The position numbers and the translations under genes were made by a program. The notes under the pieces are model-generated. The model ran no database searches. It was not told where the DNA came from and saw only the letters and a program-made list of their open reading frames with translations. Positions 1-7,450 of a stretch of 64,000 nucleotides of DNA are shown here, piece by piece; position 1 is the first letter of the stretch, and each line of letters opens with the position of its first letter. The stretch covers positions 58,097 through 122,096 of the forward strand of contig CALULL010000006.1 in the NCBI GenBank assembly GCA_944321465.1, given 5' to 3'. This DNA comes from an uncultured Bacteroides sp. (GTDB lineage: Bacteria; Bacteroidota; Bacteroidia; Bacteroidales; Bacteroidaceae).

Positions 1-1
1 A

Positions 2-499
2 CTGGGCGGCACGCGCTTCTCGGCCATCACGGGCAACATCAACGGCGACTTCGTGGACACCAACGACCTGGCCTACATCTTCGACTGGGAGGACCCCAGC
101 GTGCCGCAGAACATCCGCGAGGGCCTCATCAACCTGCTGGAGAACCCCAACGTGGAGGAAGCCTTCAAGGACTACCTGCGTGCCAACAAGGGCAAGGTGG
201 CCGAGCGCAATGGCGGCGTGAACAAGTTCTACGGCACGTGGGACGTGCGCATCACGAAGGACATCACCTTCCGCAACAAGAGTGCCTTGCAGATATCGGT
301 TGACATGTTCAACGTTGCCAACATGCTGAACAAGGACTGGGGCTTGTCCCACGCCCTGGGCAAGCAGACGCTGTACACCATCACCGGCTTCGACCAGCAG
401 AAGAAGGAATACAAGTACGACGTTCGCACCAACGCCGGTATCGTTACGCCCTCGGGCACACCCTGGCAGATACAGGTTGGTGTGAAGTACTCGTTCTGA
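2..499 (+). CDS. TonB-dependent receptor, C-terminal fragment (partial)
   Basis: The reading frame is open from the left edge, so the gene starts outside the window. About 165 residues remain and end in KYSF, the terminal aromatic residue typical of outer-membrane beta-barrels. Alternating hydrophobic strands such as ALQISVDMFNVANML are typical of the last strands of large Oar/SusC-like receptors. The TLYTITGFD and TPWQIQVGVKYSF segments fit that family. Known role of the family: TonB-driven uptake of glycans, siderophores or peptides across the outer membrane. The substrate cannot be told from this piece. A perfect hairpin with a T-rich tail lies 46 bases after the stop. Confidence 0.8.
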   Translation: MGGTRFSAITGNINGDFVDTNDLAYIFDWEDPSVPQNIREGLINLLENPNVEEAFKDYLRANKGKVAERNGGVNKFYGTWDVRITKDITFRNKSALQISVDMFNVANMLNKDWGLSHALGKQTLYTITGFDQQKKEYKYDVRTNAGIVTPSGTPWQIQVGVKYSF

Positions 500-544
500 C
501 GACCCCTTTCGCGTGCGGCCTTCCGGCCTGCCGCGCATGAATAG

Positions 545-592
545 AAGAATGCATCCCCGCGTGCTGCGACGACAGGGATGCATTCTTTTCTT
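545..592 (+). terminator. Rho-independent terminator of the TonB receptor gene
   Basis: A perfect 13-bp inverted repeat pairs AAGAATGCATCCC (545-557) with GGGATGCATTCTT (575-587). A T-rich run follows to about 596. It lies just after the receptor stop codon at 497-499. Confidence 0.85.
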
Positions 593-612
593 TTTGTCCC
601 TCCGCCCGTCCT

Positions 613-722
613 CGTGCCCGCTTCTGCCCGGCATCGGGCGTACTTCTGCCCGGTAGCAGGCACACCTTTGCTTGGTAGCGGGCACGCCTGTGCCCGATGC
701 CGGGTGCACCTGTGCTGCTCCG
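613..722. repeat. 22-bp palindromic tandem array A (5 units)
   Basis: Five contiguous 22-bp units start at 613, 635, 657, 679 and 701. Each has a degenerate core of the form GGGCRCRCCTGTGCCC followed by about six linker bases (often GGTAGC or GATGC). The unit at 679 keeps nearly complete dyad symmetry. The same repeat family appears in seven other gaps of this window. There are no spacers, so it is not CRISPR. No coding frame is convincing here. Confidence 0.8.
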
Positions 723-976
723 GGGCTTCTTGGCAGGACAGGGCGGATTGCAAAAAAACCGGGATGCTCGCGCACCCCGGTTTCCTGATTATTAAAAAGG
801 TTTTGGTTATAGTTAGGAGTAAAATAAGTTTCTTTAAGTGAGAATAACAAGGTTGGGCTTTTCCCTATAATCAAAGACGTGCTTCATAATAGTAGATCTC
901 TGGTGTGCGTGCGGGCTGCTTGTGCATGTCCCGTCGGGTGTGTCTTTGATTTCTTGGTATGTTCCGTTTTTAAGGC

Positions 977-1026
977 GGGCAACTTACTATTTTCTTCTGT
1001 GTTGCCCTGAGAACACTGCAAAGGTA
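977..1026 (-). promoter_or_regulatory. Isolated minus-strand -7 box followed by a small hairpin
   Basis: On the minus strand TACCTTTG (1019-1026) matches the Bacteroidetes -7 consensus. The predicted transcript would begin near 1012 and at once form a 7-bp hairpin, GTTGCCC/GGGCAAC (977-983 with 1001-1007). No -33 box at the right spacing was found and no minus-strand gene lies downstream. The rest of 723-1387 holds nothing I can recognise. Confidence 0.3.
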
Positions 1027-1387
1027 GACATTATTTTGTCCCTATGAACGGGAATGAGGCTTTTTTTAGGCAAAGTGTCAGCACGGGATGCCTCCGTAGC
1101 CTGACTATTTTCCAATCTGAAGAGCAAAAAGATACCCGGCAGGCGGGTCTGCCGGGTGAAGTGGCAAGCAAACTGCTCTTGGCGGAGGGGTGTGGGCTTG
1201 CTTTCTGTCAGAAGGTTAAATAATGTTACTAACGGGCTGGTGCCGTTCTCGGGGCCGGTTACAGGTTGTAAGCAGGGGGGGGTCGGCGTGTGCCACGGGC
1301 TTTTGAGGAGTGGCACGGGAGAGTGCCCACAGGCATGGCGGCCCTTTTTACTTACAAGTCGTAGCCTGGCTGTCCCTCCGGGCTTTT

Positions 1388-1428
1388 GTCCTTCGCGCTG
1401 CCCGCCACAGGCCGGAAGCGCGAAGGAC
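1388..1428 (-). terminator. Stem-loop after polA
   Basis: A perfect 12-bp inverted repeat, GTCCTTCGCGCT (1388-1399) with AGCGCGAAGGAC (1417-1428), lies 9 bases beyond the polA stop codon on the minus strand. There is no T-run, so it may end or stabilise the transcript rather than act as a classical terminator. Confidence 0.6.
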
Positions 1429-1437
1429 GGCAACCGC

Positions 1438-4275
1438 TTAGTGTGCCTCCAGCCAGTTGCTGCCCCAGCCGTAGTCGGCCTTCAGCGGGACGCGCATGGG
1501 GCAGGCGTTCTCCATTTCCTCTATGACGATTTGCTGCACCCGTTCGCGTTCGTCGGCGGGTACGCTGAAGTTCAGCTCGTCGTGCACTTGCAGAATCATT
1601 TTGCTGCGCAGGCGTTCGTCGGCGAAACGTTGCCCGATGCGTGCCATGGCCACCTTGATGATGTCTGCCGCGCTGCCCTGTATGGGGGCGTTGATGGCGT
1701 TGCGCTCGGCGTAGCCGCGCACGGTGGCGTTGTGCGAGTTGATGTCTGGCAGGAAGCGTTTGCGGTGGAAGATGGTTTCGACGAAACCCTTCTGCCGGGC
1801 GTTCTCAATGCTGCGTTCCATGTACTGCCTGATGCCGGGGTAGGTGGCGAAATAGTCGTCGATGAGCTGCCGCGCCTCTTGCCTGGACACGCCCATGCGC
1901 TCGGCCAGTCCGAAGGCCGAGATGCCGTAGATGATGCCGAAGTTGGCCGTCTTGGCTTTGCGCCTCATGTCGGGAGTAACGTCGGCAATGTCCACCTTGT
2001 AGACTTTGGCTGCGGTGGCGGCGTGTATGTCGTGCCCGCCGCAGAAGGCTTCTATCATGTTCTCGTCGCCGCTGAGGTGGGCCATGATGCGCAGTTCTAT
2101 CTGCGAGTAGTCGGCGGAGAAGAACAGGCAATCGTCGTCGGGGATGAAGGCTTTGCGTATCTCCTTTCCGTCCTCGTCGCGTATGGGGATGTTCTGCAGG
2201 TTGGGATTGCTGGAGCTGAGGCGGCCTGTGGCCGTGACGGCTTGGTTGAAGGTAGTGTGTATGCGTCCGGTTCTTGGGTTGATGAGTTGCGGCAGGGCTT
2301 CGACGTAGGTTCCCAGCAGTTTCTTCAGTCCCCGGTAGTCCAGTATCTTGCCCACGATGGGGTGCTTGGCCCTCAGGCCTTCGAGTACCTCCTCGGAGGT
2401 GACGTACTGTCCGGTGCGGGTTTTCTTGGCTTTGTCGGTTATCTTGAGGCGGTCGAAGAGGACCTCGCCCACCTGTTTGGGCGAGCTGATGTTGAAGTCG
2501 GTTCCTGCCAGGTCGCATATTTCCTTCTCGATGGCCTGAAGTCGGGCGTTGAAGTGCTCGGCTGACAGGCGCAGGGCATCGGTGTCGATGCGCACGCCGT
2601 TCCATTCCATTGTGACAAGGACGGGGACCAGCGGCATCTCTATGTCGGCAAACAGGCTTGTCATGCCTTGTCGCTTCAGTTCCTGGTCGAGTGTTTCCTT
2701 CAGTTGCAGGGTGATGTCGGCATCTTCGCAGGCATAGCGGTAGACGTCGCAGGGTGGGAGGTCGCGCATGTTTTTCTGCCCCTTCCCTTTGGGTCCTATC
2801 AGTTCCTCTATGTGGATGGTGCGGTAGTGCAGGTAGATTTCGGCCAGGTAGTCCATGTTATGACGCAGTTCGGGCTGTAGCACGTAGTGGGCCAGCATGG
2901 TGTCAAACAAGGGACCGTGCACCGTGGTGCCGTAGTTCTTCAGTACCAGCATGTCGTACTTGATGTTCTGGCCCACCTTCAGCGTGCGCGGGTTCTCGTA
3001 GAGGGGGCGCAGTTGGTCTACGATGCGCTGTGCCTCTTCGCGGATGGGGGGCACGGGGACGTACCAGGCCCGCCCCGGGGCATCGCTGAAGCTCATGCCC
3101 ACCAGTTCGGCTTCCATTGGCTCGGTGCCGGTGGTCTCGGTGTCTATTGCAAGGATTTCCGTTGTCAGGAGTTTTTGAAGCATTTCGGCTCTTTTTTCTT
3201 CGCTGTCAACCAGTTGGTAGTCTGTTTGTAGGTCGGCAAGCGTTCTGAGAATGGTTTCTTTCGGAGCGTCCGTCTCCTCGGCCTGGTTTTCGGCAAAGAG
3301 CGAGCGTTGCGCGGTGGTGGCTTGGGCGGGGGTGGGAGAGGGGGCGGTGTCGAACAGCGTGGCCGGGGCGGAGGAGGGGGCCGACGGGGCGGCAGGACGT
3401 TCGCGCCGCAGCACGCGGTCGATGAGCGAGCGGAACTCCAGCTCCTCGAACAGCTGGCGCAGGCGGTCGGCATCCGGCTCCTCGCGGACAAGGGCCTGCA
3501 TATCCAGTTCGATGGGTACGTCGGTCCTGATGGTGGCCAAGAACTTGGAGAACTGTATCTGCTCGCGGTTGGACTCCACCTTGGTGCGGAGGGCACCTTT
3601 CAGTTCGTCGGTGTGCTGTAGCAGGTTGTCGATATTCCCGAACTGGGCGATTAGCTTTTGGGCCGTCTTCTCGCCCACGCCGGGACAGCCGGGAATGTTG
3701 TCCGAAGCGTCGCCCATCAGGCCCAGCATGTCTGTCACTTGGGCGGTGGAGGCGATGCCGAACTTGGCTTTGACTTCCTCGACCCCCATCCGTTCGAAGC
3801 CGCCCGTGTGCTTGGGCCGGTAGATGTAGACGGTGCCTCCCACCAGTTGCCCGTAGTCCTTGTCGGGGGTCATCATGTAGGTGTCTATTTGCCGTCGGCC
3901 CGCTTCGGTGGCCAGTGTGCCTATAACGTCGTCGGCCTCGAAACCGGGTACTTCGAGTATGGGGATGCGGTAGGCCCGTATGATGTCCTTTATGACAGGC
4001 ACGGCGAAGCGTATGCCCTCGGGTGTTTCCTCGCGTTGCGCCTTGTATTGTTCGTAGGCTTGGTGGCGGAACGTAGGCCCGGACGGGTCGAAGGCGATAC
4101 CTATATGCGTGGGGGCATCCTTGCGCAGCACCTCCTCCAGCGTATTGACAAAGCCCAGTATGGCCGAAGTGTTCTGTCCCTTGGAGTTGATGCGCGGATT
4201 GCGTATCAAGGCGTAGTAGGCACGGTAAATCAGTGCGTAAGCGTCAAGCAGAAATAATTTTTCATCAGGTCTCAT
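1438..4275 (-). CDS. polA: DNA polymerase I
   Basis: The protein has 945 residues, the full length for Pol I. Residues 1-290 are the 5' nuclease (LLDAYALIYRAYYALI, then EADDVIGTLA and a helix-hairpin-helix with GVGEKTAQKLI). A Pro/Ala-rich linker follows to about 345. The 3'-5' exonuclease domain starts near 370 and keeps the DTETTG metal-binding motif near residue 375, so proofreading is probably active. The polymerase domain has motif A DYSQIELR (about 723), motif B RRKAKTANFGIIYG and motif C QVHDE (about 897). Known role: Okazaki fragment processing and repair synthesis. The ATG is preceded by an AAGGAT-like site. The gene is divergent from the polyprenyl synthase across an 89-bp gap. Confidence 0.98.
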   Translation of the reverse strand: MRPDEKLFLLDAYALIYRAYYALIRNPRINSKGQNTSAILGFVNTLEEVLRKDAPTHIGIAFDPSGPTFRHQAYEQYKAQREETPEGIRFAVPVIKDIIRAYRIPILEVPGFEADDVIGTLATEAGRRQIDTYMMTPDKDYGQLVGGTVYIYRPKHTGGFERMGVEEVKAKFGIASTAQVTDMLGLMGDASDNIPGCPGVGEKTAQKLIAQFGNIDNLLQHTDELKGALRTKVESNREQIQFSKFLATIRTDVPIELDMQALVREEPDADRLRQLFEELEFRSLIDRVLRRERPAAPSAPSSAPATLFDTAPSPTPAQATTAQRSLFAENQAEETDAPKETILRTLADLQTDYQLVDSEEKRAEMLQKLLTTEILAIDTETTGTEPMEAELVGMSFSDAPGRAWYVPVPPIREEAQRIVDQLRPLYENPRTLKVGQNIKYDMLVLKNYGTTVHGPLFDTMLAHYVLQPELRHNMDYLAEIYLHYRTIHIEELIGPKGKGQKNMRDLPPCDVYRYACEDADITLQLKETLDQELKRQGMTSLFADIEMPLVPVLVTMEWNGVRIDTDALRLSAEHFNARLQAIEKEICDLAGTDFNISSPKQVGEVLFDRLKITDKAKKTRTGQYVTSEEVLEGLRAKHPIVGKILDYRGLKKLLGTYVEALPQLINPRTGRIHTTFNQAVTATGRLSSSNPNLQNIPIRDEDGKEIRKAFIPDDDCLFFSADYSQIELRIMAHLSGDENMIEAFCGGHDIHAATAAKVYKVDIADVTPDMRRKAKTANFGIIYGISAFGLAERMGVSRQEARQLIDDYFATYPGIRQYMERSIENARQKGFVETIFHRKRFLPDINSHNATVRGYAERNAINAPIQGSAADIIKVAMARIGQRFADERLRSKMILQVHDELNFSVPADERERVQQIVIEEMENACPMRVPLKADYGWGSNWLEAH

Positions 4276-4336
4276 CGTTTTATCCTTTTTTTAGTGGTAA
4301 AAGTACAAAAAAATACGTTAGTACGCGTTTTATTCT

Positions 4337-4344
4337 TAATTTTG
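4337..4344 (+). promoter_or_regulatory. -7 box for the polyprenyl synthase gene
   Basis: TAATTTTG fits TAnnTTTG and lies 20 bases before the chosen ATG at 4365. This supports starting the protein there and not at the earlier in-frame ATG at 4233, which would lie upstream of the promoter. No good -33 TTG is seen at 19-21 bases. Confidence 0.55.
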
Positions 4345-4364
4345 CGCCCAAATCAACGGCTTAT

Positions 4365-5345
4365 ATGGATAGTCTATCCCTCATAAAGTGTCCCATAGAG
4401 GCGGAGTTCGAGGAGTTTAAGATACTCTTCGATGCCGCCTTTTTCTCTGCTTCCCCCAATGCTTTGCTGGGCAGCGTGCTTGAGCATATCCGCCAAAAGA
4501 GGGGAAAGATGATGCGTCCCATGCTTGTCTTGCTGGTTGCCAGGCTCTGGGGGGCGGTGATGCCTGCTACGTTGCACGCCGCTGTCTCCCTCGAACTGCT
4601 GCACACGGCCAGCCTGGTACACGACGATGTGGTGGACGAGAGCACCGAGCGGAGGGGACAGCGGTCGGTTTGCGCCATATTCGACAACAAGGTGGCTGTG
4701 CTGGCGGGCGACTACCTGCTGGCTACCGCGCTGATGGAAGTAAAACGCACGGGTAACCTCGATATTGTCGATACCGTCTCGAGCTTGGGGCGCGACTTGG
4801 CCGAGGGCGAGCTGTTGCAGCTCTCCAATGTGAACGATGCCCATCTCTCCGAAGCGGCCTACTACGACGTGATACGAAAGAAAACGGCTGCCCTCTTCTC
4901 GGCCTGCACCAAGGCGGCCGCCCTTTCGGTGGAAGCTGACAGCGGTCGGGTGGATTTTGCCCGCAGCCTGGGGGAGCGCATAGGCATCTGCTTCCAGATA
5001 AAGGATGACATCTTCGACTATTACGAAAACCCTGGCATCGGGAAACCCACGGGCAACGACATGCTGGAGGGCAAACTGACGCTTCCCGTCCTCTATGCCC
5101 TCAACTCCACACAGGATGCCGCCGCCCTTGAGCTGGCCTTGAAGGTGAAGGCGGGGAAGGCAACGACCGACGAGATAGCCCGGCTGGTGCAGTTCACCAA
5201 AGAACACGGAGGCATTGAGTACGCCGTCGCCTCCATGCATCGCTACCGCGACGAGGCCTTGGCCCAGCTGGCCGGTCTGGCCGACACCGACGTGCGCCGC
5301 GCCCTGGAGGCTTATGTGGCCTACGTCGTCGACCGGGACAAATGA
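4365..5345 (+). CDS. Polyprenyl (long-chain isoprenyl) diphosphate synthase
   Basis: The 326-residue protein carries both aspartate-rich motifs of trans-prenyltransferases: first motif in LVHDDVVDES (DDxxD) and second in QIKDDIFDYY (DDxxD), with the RPMLVLL and GKPTGND segments typical of the family. It condenses isopentenyl diphosphate units onto an allylic primer, most probably to make the menaquinone side chain. Chain length cannot be read from the sequence. A longer frame starts at 4233, but its extra 44 residues overlap polA and the promoter, so the ATG at 4365 is preferred. It is convergent with deoC across a strong shared terminator. Confidence 0.93.
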   Translation: MDSLSLIKCPIEAEFEEFKILFDAAFFSASPNALLGSVLEHIRQKRGKMMRPMLVLLVARLWGAVMPATLHAAVSLELLHTASLVHDDVVDESTERRGQRSVCAIFDNKVAVLAGDYLLATALMEVKRTGNLDIVDTVSSLGRDLAEGELLQLSNVNDAHLSEAAYYDVIRKKTAALFSACTKAAALSVEADSGRVDFARSLGERIGICFQIKDDIFDYYENPGIGKPTGNDMLEGKLTLPVLYALNSTQDAAALELALKVKAGKATTDEIARLVQFTKEHGGIEYAVASMHRYRDEALAQLAGLADTDVRRALEAYVAYVVDRDK

Positions 5346-5387
5346 CTCCGCACCCTCCTCCCGACAATACATACTACCGACAACCGG

Positions 5388-5435
5388 ACGCCCCGGCAGG
5401 CAAGGACCCGCAAGAAGTCCTGCCTGCCGGGGCGT
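5388..5435. terminator. Bidirectional terminator between convergent genes
   Basis: A perfect 15-bp stem, ACGCCCCGGCAGGCA (5388-5402) with TGCCTGCCGGGGCGT (5421-5435), is extended by an inner AGGAC/GTCCT pairing. It sits between the polyprenyl synthase stop and the deoC stop, so it can serve both strands. A short T-run follows on the plus side. Confidence 0.8.
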
Positions 5436-5456
5436 TTGAGTTGAGGGGCGGGCGCG

Positions 5457-6362
5457 TCAGAACGCTTTGGCTTCCTCGCCCAAGATGTCGCTTGCCAGTT
5501 TGTTGGCCAGACGGCTGGTGCCGAGGCGGAAGAGGCTGTTGTCAAGCCACTCCTTGCCCAGTATTTCCTTGACGATGGTGTAGTAGACCAGTGCGTCGCG
5601 CACCGTGCTGATGCCTCCTGCGGGCTTGAAGCCCACACGGCGGCCCGTCTGCTGATGGTATTCCTTGATGGCCTGGCACATGACGTAGGCGGCCTCGGGC
5701 GTGGCGGCAGGTTCGGTCTTGCCGGTGGAAGTCTTGATGAAGTCGGCCCCCGAGTACATGGCCAGGATGGAGGCCCGCTTGATGTTGGCCGCCGAGCCAA
5801 GTGCGCCCGTTTCGAGGATGACTTTCAGGGTGTGTTCCTTGCAGCTCTCCTTCAGTTCCTGCAGTTCGTCGCACATGCCCTCATAGTCGCCGTCGAGGAA
5901 CTTGCCCACCGAGATTACCACGTCTATCTCGTCGGCTCCGCTCATGATGGCCAAGGCCGTCTCGGCCACCTTCACTTCAGAGAAGGTCTGCGACGAGGGA
6001 AAACCTCCGGCCACACAGGCTATTTTCACGTCCTCCACCTCGAGCGTGTCCTTCACCACCTCGGCAAAGCAGGGGTAGACGCAGATGGCGGCTACGTTCT
6101 TCAGGTCGGGGTGCTCCTCGTCAAACCGGTTTACGTTCTGCGTGAAGCGCATTACGCTGCGGTCGCTGTCGGTGGTGTGCAGCGTCGTCAGGTCGATGCA
6201 GTTCAGCAGCAGCTTCTTCACTTCGGGGCGGTCATTTTCCGCTAGGTGCTTCTCGACGAGGGCTGCCGTGCGGGCGGCTATGTCGGCATCGTCCAGACGA
6301 GTGTCATACTTGGCCAGAGCTTCGTCATACTTGCTCTTGGTCGGGGTGTTGTTCGTTTCCAT
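5457..6362 (-). CDS. deoC: Deoxyribose-phosphate aldolase
   Basis: The 301-residue class I aldolase has the conserved GADEIDVVI strand, the LKVILETG lysine and the Schiff-base lysine in FIKTSTGK. It splits 2-deoxyribose 5-phosphate into glyceraldehyde 3-phosphate and acetaldehyde in nucleoside salvage. The N-terminal extension before LLNCIDLTTLH is usual for Bacteroidetes DeoC. Its first 38 bases overlap the 3' end of the MazG-like gene in another frame, so the two are surely co-transcribed and may be translationally coupled. Confidence 0.96.
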   Translation of the reverse strand: METNNTPTKSKYDEALAKYDTRLDDADIAARTAALVEKHLAENDRPEVKKLLLNCIDLTTLHTTDSDRSVMRFTQNVNRFDEEHPDLKNVAAICVYPCFAEVVKDTLEVEDVKIACVAGGFPSSQTFSEVKVAETALAIMSGADEIDVVISVGKFLDGDYEGMCDELQELKESCKEHTLKVILETGALGSAANIKRASILAMYSGADFIKTSTGKTEPAATPEAAYVMCQAIKEYHQQTGRRVGFKPAGGISTVRDALVYYTIVKEILGKEWLDNSLFRLGTSRLANKLASDILGEEAKAF

Positions 6363-6687
6363 TATTCGTCAGTTTTGGGTTGTTGATGTGTCTGTCTTTG
6401 TCTCGGCGTGTCTTTTTCTCGATGGTGCGTGCGAAGGCTTCCGTCAGGTCCACGCCCGTCTGGTTGGCCAGGCAGATGAGCACCCACAGCACGTCGGCCA
6501 TCTCCTCGTCGAGGTTGTCGCGCTCGCCGGGTTTGAACGACTGGTCGCCGTAGCGGCGGGCCATGACGCGGGCCAGTTCGCCCACTTCTTCGGTGAGCAC
6601 GGCCATGTTGGTCAGCTCGCCGAAGTAGCGCACGCCGTAGGTGCGAATCCACCTGTCTACCGTTTCTTGTGCTTCTTTCAGTGTCAT
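6325..6687 (-). CDS. MazG-like nucleotide pyrophosphohydrolase
   Basis: The 120-residue all-alpha protein has the metal-binding pattern of the MazG/dUTPase superfamily: LTEEVGELARVMAR followed by LDEEMADVLWVLICLAN. Such enzymes hydrolyse (d)NTPs to monophosphates and pyrophosphate, often as house-cleaning enzymes. The substrate cannot be predicted. The charged tail after RRDKDR is low in complexity and overlaps the start of deoC by 38 bases. The gene lies 4 bases after dtd, so dtd, this gene and deoC form one operon. Confidence 0.9.
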   Translation of the reverse strand: MTLKEAQETVDRWIRTYGVRYFGELTNMAVLTEEVGELARVMARRYGDQSFKPGERDNLDEEMADVLWVLICLANQTGVDLTEAFARTIEKKTRRDKDRHINNPKLTNNGNEQHPDQEQV

Positions 6688-6691
6688 GTCC

Positions 6692-7144
6692 TTATTCTTT
6701 GTTCTTGGTGTCTATGCAGATAGTGACGGGCCCGTCGTTGAGCAGCTCCACCTGCATGTCGGCTCCGAACTCGCCCGTACCGACGGGCTTGCCCAGGGCG
6801 GCTGACAGTTCTGCGCAGAACTGCTCGTAGAGCGGCACGGAGACCTCGGGGCGTGCGGCACGGATGTAGGAGGGGCGGTTGCCCTTCTTGGTAGAGGCGT
6901 ATAGGGTGAACTGGCTGACGACGAGGATGTCGCCTCCGCTCTCAAGCACGCTGCGGTTCATCACCCCCTGCTCGTCGTCGAAGATGCGCAGGTTTACAAT
7001 CTTGCGGCACAGCCAGTCGATGTCCTCGCGTCCGTCGCCGTCTTCCACTCCCAGCAGCACGAGCATGCCGTGCCCGATGGCCGATTTTTGTCGTCCGCCG
7101 ATGCTGACCGAGGCGTGGGCGGTGCGTTGTATGACTACTCTCAT
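6692..7144 (-). CDS. dtd: D-aminoacyl-tRNA deacylase
   Basis: The protein has 150 residues, the usual DTD length. It starts MRVVIQRTAHASV, carries SQFTLYA and KGNRPSY in the middle, and ends with LLNDGPVTICIDT, whose NxGPV motif forms the cross-subunit active site with the SQFTL motif. It removes D-amino acids (and glycine) mischarged on tRNAs. A minus-strand promoter lies 73 bases upstream and array B lies further upstream. Confidence 0.96.
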   Translation of the reverse strand: MRVVIQRTAHASVSIGGRQKSAIGHGMLVLLGVEDGDGREDIDWLCRKIVNLRIFDDEQGVMNRSVLESGGDILVVSQFTLYASTKKGNRPSYIRAARPEVSVPLYEQFCAELSAALGKPVGTGEFGADMQVELLNDGPVTICIDTKNKE

Positions 7145-7216
7145 TGCGGTTGTCTTTAGTCTTGTCCCGGCATAGGGCCGTGCTTGTGGCGTGCCGGTCC
7201 GATGTCAAAGTCTCAA

Positions 7217-7247
7217 CAAAGGTAACAAGTGTGGGCCGATTATCCAA
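7217..7247 (-). promoter_or_regulatory. Promoter of the dtd-mazG-deoC operon
   Basis: On the minus strand TTG (7245-7247) is followed after 20 bases by TACCTTTG (7217-7224), a complete Bacteroidetes -33/-7 pair. The expected start site lies about 65 bases before the dtd ATG. Confidence 0.7.
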
Positions 7248-7286
7248 GCGGGACCGCCGTTTTTGCACCTTTGCGGCCGGTCGGGC

Positions 7287-7396
7287 GGGTGCAGGTGTGC
7301 TCCCGGCGTGGCACAGGTGTGCTCCCGGCGTGACACAGGTACGCTCTCTGCCGGGCACAGGTCTGCCCGTAGGCTGGCAGGGGTTTGCCCGGAAGG
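7287..7396. repeat. 22-bp palindromic tandem array B (5 units)
   Basis: Five exact 22-bp periods start at 7287, 7309, 7331, 7353 and 7375. The cores read GGCACAGGTGTGC and variants, here mostly in the AGGT orientation, with CCCGGCG linkers. The array fills the gap between the dtd promoter and the end of uvrC. Confidence 0.85.
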
Positions 7397-7450
7397 AGGA
7401 GTAGGGAAGAACATCGGGCGGTATGGTGTAATCGTTTGGATGGCAGTTGG

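Noticed and set aside
7287-7396. CRISPR array
   Set aside because: Units of 22 bp are contiguous with no unique spacers, and no cas gene is present.
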